Of a DNA stretch of 64,000 nucleotides, positions 53,653 to 64,000 are shown piece by piece (positions within the stretch are counted from its first letter, which is position 1; the number at the start of each line of letters is the position of its first letter). The stretch spans positions 10,485,996 through 10,549,995 of the forward strand of contig OX422184.1 in NCBI GenBank assembly GCA_949130485.1, written 5' to 3'. This stretch comes from Agelas oroides (lineage: Eukaryota > Porifera > Demospongiae > Agelasida > Agelasidae). The translations under genes and the position numbers were made by a program. The notes under the pieces were generated by a model that was not told the origin of the DNA, made no database searches, and saw only the letters and a program-made list of their open reading frames with translations.

Positions 53653-54572
53653 TACATGTTGCTCGTCTCCTGTGCCGCTCTGATGACTCCTCCACTGTCT
53701 TCCCATGGTTCATCATTGCTGTCTGCCACCATCTCCATTTATGTTCACACTTTTATGTATGTGTGAAATTTTGGACATCGATGTGCCAGCGGTGTTGGTG
53801 CTCCCCCACTCGACACACAACTTCTTTTGGGGGAGTGTGCCCATATTCCCATGTATTGACAGCCTTCGGGTTGAACTGGCAGACACACTGGTGGAGATGG
53901 TACTGGTCATTGCAATCGAGCATGATGGAATGAAGGACAAACCATCAAACCTGGATGTTCTAAACTCCACCCCCACAGTAGGCAATAGCCACATTCTGTC
54001 TTCTTAAATTCCTGGACCCTGCTACACATTCCTGCACATATCCAACTATCATAAAACCCATGGGATAGAGTTCAATCAGTTGCTATTTTCTCCTTTGGAG
54101 GTACATTCAAAATCTGAGCAAATGCACAGCGAGGCTGACATACAGACAGACCCACATGTTGCTGCTTAAAACTGTACTCCTGCATTGCCTGAGCCCGTGC
54201 TTCATACAGTGTAAAAGAGCGTGCTTCTGCACGCTAACTTTCCGCACATTGCGCAGCACTATTCGATGCCACTGAAACAATAGCTGGTTAGGCACACTCG
54301 GATTAAAGATAGCTGAGAGCCAGCTCTTTTCCCTCTACCTTCACTTCCAAATCGTCTTCCTCTCTTGGGTGTTGACAAGGTCGACCTCAGGCCCATTTCT
54401 GCTTTGCAGGCTCACTAGAGGTTGTAGAGCTCTCTGCCATTTTGCATGCAAAACTGAACCACTGTCTAGGATTTGCAGGCTGATGAAGGATATGATGTGA
54501 TGCTATATAACAGAAACTAATGTAGCTTTGAGGGTAAGGTGACGGAGAAAAGAAATTTATAGTGAGTTAGCC
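53653..54572. other. No recognised gene
   Basis: Plus frames at 53705-54007 and 53535-53933 overlap; no motif is recognised. Confidence 0.3.
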
Positions 54573-55690
54573 AGCCCAAGCCAGTCAGCCAATTGATGTT
54601 AAACTTGTAAGTTGTAGTTTACAGTTATGGAGCATCCTACTGGCGGGATAGATTTCTCTTTTTCTAGTGGTCACCGGCATCACCTTACCTGATTTGAGGA
54701 CAATCTAGCTTGCCAGCAAGCCAGGAGATGCACAGGAATGCACTTTTCACTTCCGTGTTTAATTTAAATGTCATGACCAAAATTTTGGTCAACTTTGACG
54801 GCTCGGCGAAAAATCAGTGGGATAGTCACACGGCCCATGGCTGAGATTTGTCGAGTAGACCACCTATATAAACGATACAGATGATACCAAGCGCAAAATA
54901 AAAGGTTTTATTCACATCAAAATATGATGCAAAAAACTGTTTTCAGTAATATTGGCTATATAGAAAGTAGGCTGAAAGGGCAGTGTGAAATCACTTTGTC
55001 GAAAAATGAGGGCCATACTATAGGGAACGTTGTTTGTAGTTTCAGGCTGGTGAATGAGTGTGCTTCCATCATGGATGATCAGAAGTGTGGTAGCTCCCTC
55101 CCCTGAGTGAGAAAACAACAAAGTTTATGTAGCTTCATGTATAGTCTCCTCTTATGAAGGCAGTTTAAAGAAAGTTCACAACCTGCAGCCCGCTTTCGCT
55201 TCAATCTACGCTGATGAGATTGAGAATCGTCTTCAAAACTCTTCGTCCTACTTCTTCCTCTGCATTCAAGCTGACCACTAGAGGCATGCTTTAATTTGTC
55301 AGAGAAGGGATTGGAAACACGCAAAATTTATCAAACATAATAATTACTGCTTCATGTCACCGTAATGTTTCGATTGTAGGTAAACAGCAGAGAGAATGGA
55401 AGGGTGAAAATACTGGTATCATGCACACAGAAGGTGCTGTTTTCCTCACAGATATGGGTATTCACCAGGTACTGTACATGCTTTAGCTGTTAATAACTGG
55501 AGAATCGCACAAATCCGCTAGATAATCGGTAGTTGTAGGTGGGGTTGAGCTGCACCTGCGCTCTGGGAGATGCTCGCTGTGAGACGCATGCGTTACAAGA
55601 AATCGTCGGACATGAAGGTTAATTATTCATAAACTAGTTCGTATACCTATCCACATACTATGAAGTAATCGTATTGCTCTCTACTTGACT
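54573..55690. repeat. Shuffled repeat family (see 45110) and unassigned sequence
   Basis: TTGATGTTAAACTTGTAAGT near 54590 and ACAAGAAATCGTCGGACATG near 55598 match 45439 and 45262. Between them, a minus frame at 55324-55079 has a basic stretch (SHQRRLKRKRAAGC) but no recognised domain. Confidence 0.5.
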
Positions 55691-56990
55691 ACAGATACTC
55701 TGGCACGCAAGATTAAATATGGCATGCTAGTTTGTATAACTCCTCCTTGCTCACTGAGAGGACAGAGATGCATGGCTTAATGACTATGACCATCGAGAGC
55801 AATGGCATGGGAAGCGATTCCAAGAACTCTTATTTTTGGAATCCAGTGAATGCTGAAGTGTAGTGGTAAATGTCGAAAAAGCTGTCTCTACATGCTCTTT
55901 TTTCTTATTACGGGATGGGCAGAGCACTCACTACCAGTCACAGGCAATGTATTTTTCTTGTGAGTTGTCACAAGCAACTGATGACTTGAGTGAACTCCGA
56001 TTCATTGACAGCAGCTGTGACAGCTTTGCATCGTACTGACAGCATTTCACATGAAAAATTACATCTTCACCATCTCATACTGAAAAACTTCACCTCATCA
56101 TCTCATCTCACTATTCTGAAAAATCACCCCATTCATCCTGCCATCTTGTTCACCATCTCACCCATTCCCTCACGATCACCATACATCACCATTGTGTGCA
56201 TTGTGGCTGAGTGTTTACCAAGCTCTGGCGATAGGCTCTGTCTTAAAAAAAAAAGGGAAAAAAAAAGAAGTCCCCAATATTACAAAAAAAATCTGTGAGC
56301 CATTCACGTGAAGCATGCGCACTTCTGCATGAGTTGTGAGACTTAGTGAGGAGCTGCTGAGGAATAGGTTAAGTCATTTGACATTTAGTGAGTTGTACTC
56401 TATTACCTAGTCTCAGGCACGTTCCAGATCAGCCATGCAAGCTCCGTGCACCTGTGCTCAGAGTTCCAAATCTTATATTTTTAGTAGCTTCTCTCGATCT
56501 CGTAACCGCGTGAGGGTTTCTGCACATGCGCGTCGAGGTAAAAGATTGCGCACTATAGTTGTGCAATCTCGAGATCGCGCAAGTGCATTGCGCAATCTCG
56601 AGATTCTGTGACTTGTAGGACGAGAAACAGAAAAATAACCTGTGTGGCCTAATAAGCCAATACTGAACCCTTATGGACGTGGACATTGCCACCTGTGCAT
56701 ATGCCATGTACACTTTAGGGGACAGGATGCCTATGGGAAGTGGCTATTTATGCTTGGGGTATGGACTATTGCTATAATTGACATGGTTTAGTGTATTGTT
56801 GCCTACTCCCATTTAGCGAACTAAACACCACAAACACCACTAAGTGTCTATTAAAACTGTATCCATTGAGTAGGCAAAAGAGCAGTGTGAGCATGGCTCA
56901 GCCCCACCCCTGCCAAATGCCGGCAGTAAAGGCAAGCCAATCCCGGTGGCTAAACTACCCATCTGCTCAATATTTAGAAGGAGGCGCTGC
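55691..56990. other. No recognised gene
   Basis: A low-complexity A-rich stretch lies at 56246-56290. Near 56540-56605 the motif TGCGCAATCTCGAGAT occurs in direct and partly inverted form (GCAATCTCGAGATCGCGC), a small palindromic cluster. The DIRS relic begins just to the right. Confidence 0.4.
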
Positions 56991-57809
56991 CTACTTCCAC
57001 AGACCACTGGGGTGGTCAAAACCTAGTTCCCAGCATGCTGGGATCACGTGAGGAAGGCAAAGAACCCCAGGCAACATGCCACCCACAACATAATGGTATT
57101 GTCGTCCCTGGGGTTCTGAAGAAGTACTGCCAGCATGGTGTGCAAAATGTATTGTGATTGGCAGGCGGTATCTGTCACTATGTGGTTGCCGGCGTTTTAC
57201 ACCTTTCAGTACCAATTCCAACTGTACTGTGTCCTTCAGTTGGTCTTTGTGCCCTGCTGTCAAGTGGAAATGCCTAACTGCTGACAAATATGATAGAATC
57301 GTTGAGTGGCATAGACGTTGAGAGAGCTCCGCCACATACAGAATCATGGTATGTTCCGTAGTTGGGATGGGTTGAAGTGCCAGTCGTTTGCAGAAGTCTA
57401 CATAAGATCTTTGGGCTGAGTGGTAGCTTCGAGCTGTTGTTGGTGCTAGGCTTCCCTCAATGAGCTGGTGAGCAACTCCTTCCAGGGAGGCAATATAGCC
57501 AATCTGGCTTGGATACAACCAGCAGGTCCCACAGGGGTTGGGGGATCTGGGTTTGCTGCTTGGCTGCTGGTAACTCCCTGAAAAAAACCTGCAGGAGGTT
57601 ACAAGAGAGAGCATCAGCTTGGGTATTCTCCCTCCCTTGAATATGTCTGGCCCGTAATACAATGCCAAAATGTACACAAAAAAATGCAAAAACGCAGGAG
57701 ATGCATTATTGTGGGGTCCTTGCTGGTCAGTATCTAGGATATGGACCACTGCTGCATCAGGCCTGAACCTGGCAATGGGCCTAATATTGTCCCCATAGTA
57801 CACATGCAA
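56991..57809 (-). pseudogene. DIRS-type tyrosine recombinase, C-terminally broken
   Basis: The minus frame reads QLIEGSLAPTTARSYHSAQR then SYVDFCKRLALQPIPTTEHT, TILSYLSAVRHFHLTAGHKD and GVKRRQPHSDRYRLPIT. This is the N-terminal SAM-like and early catalytic part of a DIRS tyrosine recombinase (integrase of the lambda type). After RLPIT a one-base shift moves the expected LWVACCLGFFAFL segment (near 57050-57085) into another frame, and the catalytic Arg-His-Arg-Tyr tail is not found before 56991. The first 100 or so codons of the frame are unrelated linker. It lies downstream of the RT on the same strand, as in DIRS elements. Confidence 0.82.
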
Positions 57810-58027
57810 TTACTATCAGGAGGATTTCTTTTGCAGTTATACCTACTGATTGCCACTGCATCCAAGCGGATCCAATGGAAGAGATTTTTGGCTCTACATG
57901 ATGTTGTGATCAGCCGTCGCATAACGGTGCGACCTGGGACAATAACGGTGCATGTGTGGCTCAATGAACCTATAAGGGATACAGTTCTTTCTTCTTGCAC
58001 GCTTTCTGCCTGGTCCATTCGGCTATG

Positions 58028-58570
58028 CTAGTGTCTAGTACAATGGAAAGTCAAGGAGCTTGTTCGGCCTTCTACTTTTTGACTCTTCAATGGGAGCCCC
58101 AGGTACCTACAGGTGTCTGAGAGTAGTTGTAAGTTGGACGCGCACCTGTCAGAGTTGGGAGGACCCATGGCCAGGAAGTCATCCAGGTAATGTAGGGAGG
58201 AGGATATCCCTTGTTGATATAGGATCCACTCGAGGCTGTCTGCGATTGCACAGAAGACTTTGGGGGCAGATCGCCAAACGGAAACACTGTTATCTATAAA
58301 AAGCTGGTCTGACCACATCATACCCAGTAAGTTACAGTCCTGGGGGTGCACGGGGATGTTTCTGAAAGCTTGCTCAATGTCTATTTTTGCCAGCAATGTC
58401 CCGTGTCCTAGCCGTACTACTTGTTGCACTGCATCGTGCACAACTGAGGGTTGATGCCATCATTGACGCTGAAGTGTTCAGGATATGACAGGTCGAGGAT
58501 TAGTCTCCAATGGCCGGGCTGGGATGATTTTAGTATTACTCCAAATTGACTAATCTAGAAGTAATTGCCG
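58028..58570 (-). pseudogene. DIRS-type reverse transcriptase
   Basis: Minus strand: SSQPGHWRLILDLSYPEHFS then VNDGINP (58560-58450), a one-base shift, then QQVVRLGHGTLLAKIDIEQA then FRNIPVHPQDCNLLGMMW (first catalytic Asp in KIDIEQAF). WRSAPKVFCAIADSLEWILY follows, then SSLHYLDDFLAMGPP with the catalytic pair as YLDDF. The frame ends near 58028. The order and wording are typical of the DIRS group rather than LTR elements. The stretch 57810-58027 should hold the RNase H but is only partly readable (HWIRLDAVAISR near 57860). Confidence 0.87.
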
Positions 58571-58790
58571 TGTGCGTCTATAGCTTTAGGGTTAGAATGA
58601 GGTGGCATATCCATGGTGATAAATTTTTTTTGTTGTTGTAAATATCCACTGTGTAAGTTCTTCTCTGACTACATTCTGTGTTATGAAATTGTGATAAACT
58701 GCAATCATGCAGCTTGAATTTGGCTAAGTCCAGGTTATCTTTGATAGGAATGTGAGCAATTGTGTGTGCATCCACCTTTTCTGTGTTGAG
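58571..58790 (-). pseudogene. DIRS linker between gag and RT
   Basis: A minus frame (58775-58578) reads AHTIAHIPIKDNLDLAKFKL without a recognised motif. It joins the two DIRS domains and is much shorter than in full-length elements. Confidence 0.4.
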
Positions 58791-59345
58791 CTAAGGGTCT
58801 TCGGTCAGCCGAAATGCTCTGGCCTTTCTGCCGACCTGCCCTCCTGACCCTGTGGGACTGCGGAGTCCGGTTCCCGGTGTGATGTGGAGTGGCAATAACT
58901 CACAGTCTTTCATATCATGGTCGAATGATCCGTATTCTTCGCATCTTTGTTTGGATAATGCAGGCGCAAAATAGGATAACCACAGTAACGGGTCTTTCTC
59001 ACCCCATTTTGTCAGCTTTGTAGCTGCTGCCTGTTTTCTGAAATGGATGCCGTATGCCCGCCAAGGTGTGCCAACATAGTCTCTACTTGCTTGGACCACC
59101 AGGGATGAGTATGCCAGTAGATCTGGGACTCGCTGTGGTTCGCAGAGTGCAATCACGCTGATATATGTGTTGAAGCAGATGACCCACTCATCGATCCTGT
59201 GTACATGCTTTTCTGCTTAATCGCTTTCTCTTGGGAGAGTAGGTCGTAAAGTTTGGCTCTGATGCCCCCAGTCGTGTAGGGGACAGCTCATGCATGTCTA
59301 TGAATTCTCTCTTCCAGATTCTTTCTGCTAATTTCAGGGGGACTG
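58791..59345 (-). pseudogene. DIRS gag with zinc knuckle
   Basis: Minus strand: PLKLAERIWKREFIDMHELS (near 59340-59280); a frame change near 59215; DEWVICFNTYISVIALCEPQ; RVPDLLAYSSLVVQASRDYV; GTPWRAYGIHFRKQAAATKL; then CEEYGSFDHDMKDC (near 58900-58940), a zinc-knuckle-like cluster in which the second Cys is replaced by Tyr. Such RVPDLLAY...ASRDY and C-x2-C/Y-GSxDH-x4-DC features occur in gag-like proteins of DIRS elements from invertebrates. The frame stops near 58791. Together with the RT and recombinase this forms a colinear minus-strand DIRS relic of about 2.35 kb. Confidence 0.75.
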
Positions 59346-59877
59346 GGGGGTGACAACTCTTAATTACCCTCGAGATGTTTTAATTAAATTACCCTACCAG
59401 GTCACTAATTCCCCTCATTTTATACTGCCTAGCATTGGTGCCAATTAGGTTGGCTCACCTGTGGCATTCTGTCAGGAATGCGTGCCTAATGTAGCCCATG
59501 TGCCCTTGGACACCCTGCTGCATGTGACATTCACGTGTCAACATCGTTTAACTTTATTAAACTAACAGAGTTCACTGTTGCACGTGATCTTAGTGCGAAC
59601 TGCAGTATCAGAAGTAACTCGTAATGACTTATCTCAGCACCACCTAAAGCGGTCTTGCAGAAGAACTTGCCAGGACTTCGTCATTGGTGTAAACAGGTGT
59701 AGACAAGGGTATTGCCAGAAATTTGAATAGCACGGCGGTCACGGTGTTATTTCCGTAAAACACGGAAGTTTACGTGGTACCGTATTTGCAATTATCTGTA
59801 ATTGTATATGGTAGCGTACATTTTTGTACCTATTTTCCAAAGAGTGCGAAGTCCGTGTCGTTGCATTTCTGGCAATG
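59346..59877. other. No gene seen
   Basis: The 5' terminal repeat of the DIRS element would be expected here. No match to the sequence near 56991 was noticed. Confidence 0.3.
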
Positions 59878-59929
59878 GTCTCGTTCCCAGATACGCCTGA
59901 AAACCTCCAGATGGGTTTGGGCACGAGAC
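59878..59929. mobile_element. 52-bp mini-hairpin (GTCTCG ends)
   Basis: GTCTCGTTCCCAGATACGCC and GATGGGTTTGGGCACGAGAC; the outer 15 bases pair with few mismatches. Flanking TA is not preserved. Confidence 0.75.
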
Positions 59930-60671
59930 CTGTTCATTGTGCAAACATTTGCGCATGCATACGCTGATGGCAAACAGGACGAACAAAGTGCATGCACCGA
60001 CTTGTTCACTTCACTCTGACAGCGTCTAAGCCGACTCTGCGTCAGGTTCGAAAGCACCTGTAGAGTTCATTGTCAGGCAAGTATATAGTCATGACTGAGT
60101 TCTTGGTTTAGATCTGTTGCAAACAGTGCACGACGCAGCTTATTTAAACGTTTCCCATTTGCAGATCTTTTCGTTGTTGAGTGGTCAAGCGACGAGGACC
60201 ATTCCGTTGCTTCTGCGAAACAGCTGGCAGCTAGTGAAAATCCCAGGCCTTCCATAGGTATATTGAAAATGAGGAAAGAGAATGTGTAATAAATAAATAA
60301 AGAGTGATGCATGTAGTTATCAAGAATGTTTAGAGTGCTGGCACCTGGCCTTCATGAAGGGCCAGGTCAATGGACTCAATGGGTGAGGATGTAGAGTCTT
60401 GGGAGAAGATAGATCGTGAGCCCCGAATGCACATTATGGCAGATCTCAGCAACAAAAAGTTCAGTCTGCATCTTAGCCAGTGCAATGTCAAGCTGTATGG
60501 TCTTCCTTGTTTCTCCGCAGCTAGTGAAAATCAGATTTTCGCCTGACTCGGGGAGACCCGTAGACGTTATTGTCGCCGGGTTAAGCACATTGCAGTCATC
60601 CTTGATAGTGGTAAGCTTTAGCGTTTATGTTCCTGTTTGGTTTGTGTTATTTGGTTGCTTCTTTGCCACCA
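59930..60671. other. No recognised gene
   Basis: The segment CAGCTAGTGAAAATC occurs near 60228 and 60519, and CATTTGCAG followed by ATCTTTTCGTTGTTGAGTGG looks like an acceptor, but no exon of known type results. Open frames at 60376-60588 (-) and 60416-60685 (+) are unassigned. Confidence 0.3.
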
Positions 60672-61130
60672 ACAGCACATGGTGACGTCATTTTTTATTG
60701 CGGAGGGAGGAGGAAGAGCATGTAACTTCCTATTCTGGCCGTGGTACTATAAATAGCACACCTGGTGGAGTTGTACCTAGTGTGCGGGTGAAGCGTGAGT
60801 AAAAGTAGCTGCAAAGCAATCGAGTTGGAGGCTTATCGGTTGGATAAGGACCACGTGTTACCCAAAGAGAAGCTCAAGAGTTTGACTGAAAGGCTACGCT
60901 GCCCTTTTCGACTGTCAGGCGTGGATACATCGTGTCAGGAAGGGCTGACAACCGTTCCTGTGTAGGTAAAACTTGCCAGGTAAGCTTGGAGCGTTCACAT
61001 CTTGTTGACTACGAGGGTAGCACTGCGTTGTGAGGTCGTATTTTTAGTACACGCGGGAGATTCTGCCTGTTTCGAATTCTTGCCAGTTACACGCTCTTCC
61101 TCCTCCGCAATAAAAAATGACGTCATCATG
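60672..61130. mobile_element. Foldback element with TGACGTCA ends
   Basis: The left arm TGACGTCATTTTTTATTGCG then GAGGGAGGAGGAAGAGC and the right arm GCTCTTCCTCCTCCGCAATA then AAAAATGACGTCA are complements over about 45 bases. The core is about 360 bases. TGACGTCA is itself a palindrome (a CRE-like site), so each end could bind a bZIP factor; that is inference. Confidence 0.82.
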
Positions 61131-61655
61131 CGCTCTTGTTGCCACCTATAGAAGGTACAATGTCTACTTCTTTAAAAAAATATATTATCTGAGTTACGTA
61201 CTAGTCCGGCAAAACCAGACAAACTGAGTCACAGAATTCTGACTCACTATTTACTTATAGTTTATTTCCACACAGTTATGGGTTTCATAAGCCACCAGTT
61301 CTACAGCACATGGACAAAGCCCAGGAATTGTTTGAGCAATGAAATAGTGAGTTTATATGTACAAAGTGTCACGGAACTCTTTCTCACGAATGTTACCAGG
61401 CTCTCTCCTCCCCCCGTTTTTGAATCAGATTTTCCGAGTATGCGCAATTCCAAAGAGTCCAAGATCAAAGTTTGCTGTGGTTGGTTTAACATCCTAAAAG
61501 AGCTGGCTGACCAGTGGCAGAAAGCCAACAACACTTCAGCAAACAAGTAGCTACAGCCACTATTCAAGACCTTTGCCACTTGAAACAAGCCCATCCTGCT
61601 TCAACTGTAAATCATGGAGACATCAGCCCATACATACGCCAGAATTGTGATGCTA
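61131..61655. other. Fragments of the 34338 element; no gene
   Basis: TTTCTCACGAATGTTACCAG then GCTCTCTCCTCCCCCCGTTT near 61380-61420, and CCAAGATCAAAGTTTGCTGT near 61458, match the right part of the 34338-34753 element. Confidence 0.5.
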
Positions 61656-61659
61656 CCTG

Positions 61660-62481
61660 TCATGTTCTTACCCAAACTGTCATTGAGAGAAGGAGAGGGG
61701 CAAGAGTTGTTGGTGAGGGTGGTGGAGTTGGTGGAAGATGATGCGGTGGGGCAGGTAGATAGCGATGGGGTGGGTGTGGAACAGGGAGATGAGGATGAGG
61801 AGGATGGGGAGGATGGGGAGGGTGTGGTAGTGGAGCATGGAGATGAGGGTGAATTGGGAGTGGTGGAGGGACTGGGGAGATGATGAGGTAGGTGTGGTGG
61901 TGGGACTGGGAACGGGCAAGGAGGATACACCGGTGTGGGGAGGATTCCTCAGATCTGAGCGGCCGTCTGGGGTCTTCAGGGGTGTGTCCAGGATCCATTC
62001 TGCTGGTTGGTCCGGTTCCTGGGGCCTGTCCTCTGAAAATCCTACACAGAATCAGCATAGGACCTGGGTGGGGGTTGGAAGATGGAGGGAAGTGATTAGT
62101 GTCAGTAGTTGGGGGAGGTTTGGGAGGAGCGGGGATGCGGGAGTTCCGACTTCTTCCTTTCCTGTTCTTGTTTGGCTTTGTAGATCTTGGTTTGGACTTA
62201 GGTTTGGTAGTAGTAGTAGTAGTGGGTGGAGGGGGGTTATGAAGTTTTTCCAGTTTCTTCTCGGACTTCGTTGTCAGGGCTTCTTCGTGCTTGTTCAGGT
62301 TCTCCTCAGTCTTCTCCATGGTCTGCTCATGATGGTGGAGTTCCTGTGGAGTGGGGAGAAAGGGGAAGTCAAGATTATCTTTCACTGCTTCTATCTGGGG
62401 AGTACGTTCAACGAGTAACTTCTCATAGTGATTAACATCTGAGTGAGGGTTTTTTACATTTGACGGAGGGTTTTGTTCCAT
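61660..62481 (-). CDS. Hypothetical protein, charged N-terminus and proline-rich C-terminus
   Basis: An open minus frame of 273 codons with ATG at 62481. Residues 20-80 are charged and could form a helix or coiled coil (TMEKTEENLNKHEEALTTKS). Then come a Thr run, a Lys/Arg-rich basic stretch (KPRSTKPNKNRKGRSRNSRI) and a long Pro/His-rich tail. The tail coincides with a G-rich, purine-biased repeat on plus (GGTGGTGG-, GATGAGGATG-like) between 61690 and 61910, so that part may be a frame kept open by base bias. The N-terminal half is less biased and more protein-like. No domain recognised, no splice signal followed. Could be a mobile-element accessory protein or a chance frame. Confidence 0.35.
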   Translation of the reverse strand: MEQNPPSNVKNPHSDVNHYEKLLVERTPQIEAVKDNLDFPFLPTPQELHHHEQTMEKTEENLNKHEEALTTKSEKKLEKLHNPPPPTTTTTTKPKSKPRSTKPNKNRKGRSRNSRIPAPPKPPPTTDTNHFPPSSNPHPGPMLILCRIFRGQAPGTGPTSRMDPGHTPEDPRRPLRSEESSPHRCILLARSQSHHHTYLIISPVPPPLPIHPHLHAPLPHPPHPPHPPHPHLPVPHPPHRYLPAPPHHLPPTPPPSPTTLAPLLLSMTVWVRT

Positions 62482-62519
62482 GTCTCTCGGATGTTGGTTC
62501 TAGAAGGCCTGAGGTTCAA

Positions 62520-62605
62520 TCAAAAATTTGTGAACTCAAAAATGAACTTTTAAGCATAGACTACACCTCGAAGGTTGGTTAAAAACAGTTTTCGGATGTG
62601 CGGAA
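62520..62605 (+). repeat. Core fragment of the 34338 element
   Basis: CTACACCTCGAAGGTTGGTT and ACAGTTTTCGGATGTGCGGA match 34535-34580 on the same strand. Confidence 0.75.
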
Positions 62606-62689
62606 GAGGAAAAAAGCATCGTCAATTGAGGGAAGGACTTCAAGTGAAGCTGGGAGTGGCCTATAAAGCTGAGGTGACTGCTAGGCATA

Positions 62690-63080
62690 GTTGTTTTTTG
62701 TATATAAGCAACTGACAAAGCTGTTTTAACCGCCGAGGAGGTGCTTTGAAGCTCATGCAAGCTTGTTTAAGTGTCAGGAAAGAGCTCGAAAGCAGTTTTC
62801 ACCACTGTAGAGGTCTTATGAGGCATGTGCAAGCCTGTTTATGTGCAGGAAAGACATGAGAAAGCCGTTTTAACCGCCAAGGAGGTGCTCTGATGAACGT
62901 GCATAGGAACTCTCGAGAAAGCAGCTTTCACCACTGCGCAGGTCCTGTGAAGTTCGTGCAGGCCTGTTTAAGTGTCAGGAAGGAACGAGAAGGCAGTTTT
63001 CACCACCTGTGAGGCTCGTGCAAGCCTGTTTATGTGCGGGAAAGGCCTGAGAAAGCCGTTTTAACCACTGAGTGGGTGCT
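62690..63080 (+). repeat. Tandem repeat, unit about 65-75 bp, about five copies
   Basis: Alternating units with AAAGCCGTTTTAACCGCC and GAAAGCAGTTTTCACCACTG, each followed by GAGGTGCT or AGGTC, CTCATGCAAGC-like and CTGTTTAAGTGTCAGGAA. Two alternating variants suggest a higher-order unit of about 140 bases. Same family as 19716-19870. Confidence 0.85.
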
Positions 63081-63154
63081 GTGGGACCGACTCGCTCACC
63101 ATATTCTGCAGCTCTGAGATGAAGATGGTGGGTCATTGATATAGGCACACAGAT

Positions 63155-63388
63155 ATTTAGTCTCAGTTCCAGACCCAAAACCTACCCCAGCACAGATTGC
63201 TTTCAGTATCACTGAAAGTTCTGTGGCCAGTGTCACTGAAACTGAATCTTCCGTAGAACCCACAGAACCTGAGCTAAATGAACACGAATCAACTGAGCAC
63301 GAATCGGTACAAGTGGACAATCCAGTGTTGAAACGTTATTCACTCAGAAGAAATCCCAAGCCCCCGGAACGATGTCTTTGCCTATGAC
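63155..63388 (+). pseudogene. C-terminal tail of a retroelement polyprotein
   Basis: The plus frame reads DPKPTPAQIAFSITESSVAS, then an acidic Glu/Ser-rich stretch, then LKRYSLRRNPKPPERCLCL and a stop. A run of acidic residues followed by a basic YSLRxNPKPPERxL end is a common finish of gypsy-type pol proteins. There is no integrase upstream in this window: tandem repeats precede it. Could also be the acidic linker of an unrelated protein. Confidence 0.45.
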
Positions 63389-64000
63389 AATGGGAACATT
63401 TCCCTCCCTTCCTCTAATTGGTCGACAGGGTATGCAAGTCCCTATAGCATAAAATGAAATACGTATGCCCAGCTCTTACACTACAACAGCTCATGGCCAC
63501 AACCGGAGGCTCCGTCCCCCCAAAGGAGGACCCCAACAGCACCTACTTCAACATCCTAAGTTCTACATCTAATAGGGTTAACAGTAGATACATAATTAAC
63601 TTAAGCAGTCAACCCCTAAACCCTACCTCTGTGCATCTGTTTAGAAATTGTCTTTCCTAGTCAAGAGAAAAGGATGCAGGTTTATATCATAGTTAATTGC
63701 TAGCCGATCGCCAAAAGTCATCGATCCTTCGCTAATTTTGGAAGTGATCGGTCGATGACTAGCCCAACGACGACATAAAATATACCTCCAATGTAGTAGA
63801 AAGAAAGCAGACAAAGGGAGTTGTATCGTAGTAGAAGATACCACAAACTACATACATAATGGGCTTTCCCACTTACAGGATGCTTATGTCTGAGAGTATA
63901 GGTTGTTTTATAGACAACCTGTATTCCCAGAACTACATAGATAGGCACACTCATTTGTTTTTGAAGCCTCCAAACACCCCTAGGACCGAAAGACGGTTTT
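63389..64000. other. No recognised gene
   Basis: Possible 3' LTR of the retroelement tail, but no second copy is available in the window. A plus frame at 63454-63660 and minus frames at 63641-63954 are unassigned. Confidence 0.3.

Noticed and set aside
53535-54007. Overlapping plus ORFs near 53.5-54.0 kb as a gene
   Set aside because: The first begins inside the 53262 element, both are of moderate length, and neither contains a recognisable motif.
61614-61883. Glu/Asp/Gly/Val-rich plus ORF opposite the proline-rich frame
   Set aside because: Composition follows directly from the purine-biased repeat; no conserved motif.
1-64000. tRNA or rRNA genes
   Set aside because: No cloverleaf arms with a GTTCGA-type T-loop in proper spacing, and no rRNA-like sequence, were noticed. 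A covariance-model scan would be needed to exclude tRNAs formally.

Overview
The window looks like repeat-rich, gene-poor DNA from an animal nucleus. Spliceosomal donors and acceptors occur inside the coding remnants, and almost every recognisable coding stretch belongs to a metazoan-type transposable element: KDZ, MULE-like, hAT, BEL/Pao, Ty3/gypsy, DIRS and LINE. There are no bacterial operons, no polycistronic spacing, and no tRNA or rRNA that I could recognise. The element set and the TA-flanked foldback elements ending in GCCTCGTTCCCAGG or GTCTCG suggest an early-branching invertebrate, with a sponge as my best guess. That placement is inference only.

Layout. 1-2.3 kb: a decayed transposase gene carrying an OTU cysteine protease and a CXC (tesmin-like) cysteine cluster. 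2.47-3.43 kb: a 9-bp minisatellite with an internal strand switch. 3.5-4.0 kb: two foldbacks. 4.9-5.9 kb (-): a second, truncated copy of the same transposase. 6-7.25 kb: a foldback and a dispersed repeat. 7.66-10.8 kb: a tandem duplication with a 10-bp minisatellite, one unit broken by a 605-bp inverted-repeat element and the other by a 1,106-bp foldback. 11.3-11.7 kb: a BEL/Pao tail. 13.6-15.0 kb: a gypsy pol in which two segments are inverted in place. 15.3-16.0 kb: LINE remnants. 16-25 kb: mostly non-coding with small foldbacks.

25.7-28.0 kb (-): a multi-exon KDZ transposase. 28.2-32.5 kb (-): a MULE-like transposase preceded on the same strand by a Ulp1-type SUMO protease domain. 33.3 kb: a candidate first exon with a signal peptide. 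34.3 kb: an inverted-repeat element. 37.0-38.5 kb: a second 9-bp minisatellite, also strand-switched. 38.9-39.7 kb: a LINE endonuclease fragment. 40.45-40.85 kb: an array of about 12 short hairpins. 40.86-41.8 kb: a 415-419 bp tandem triplication. 42.6-43.05 kb: a nested foldback. 43.6 kb: a candidate first exon. 49.75-50.4 kb: a hAT remnant. 50.8-51.8 kb: a second copy of the 6.4-kb repeat. 52.7-53.0 kb (-): a two-exon fragment of an unrecognised protein family. 53.26-53.65 kb: an inverted-repeat element. 57.0-59.35 kb (-): a compacted DIRS element (gag, reverse transcriptase, tyrosine recombinase). 60.7-61.1 kb: a foldback. 61.7-62.5 kb (-): a proline-rich hypothetical ORF. 62.7-63.4 kb: tandem repeats and the end of a retroelement pol.

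Two themes stand out. First, two unrelated DNA-transposon proteins each come with a ubiquitin-like protease (OTU in one, Ulp1 in the other). Second, short in-place inversions recur in unrelated sequences: a gypsy pol (twice), two minisatellites, and two dispersed repeat families. I found no convincing complete host gene. All gene models were read by eye from translated frames and splice-site context, without alignment software.
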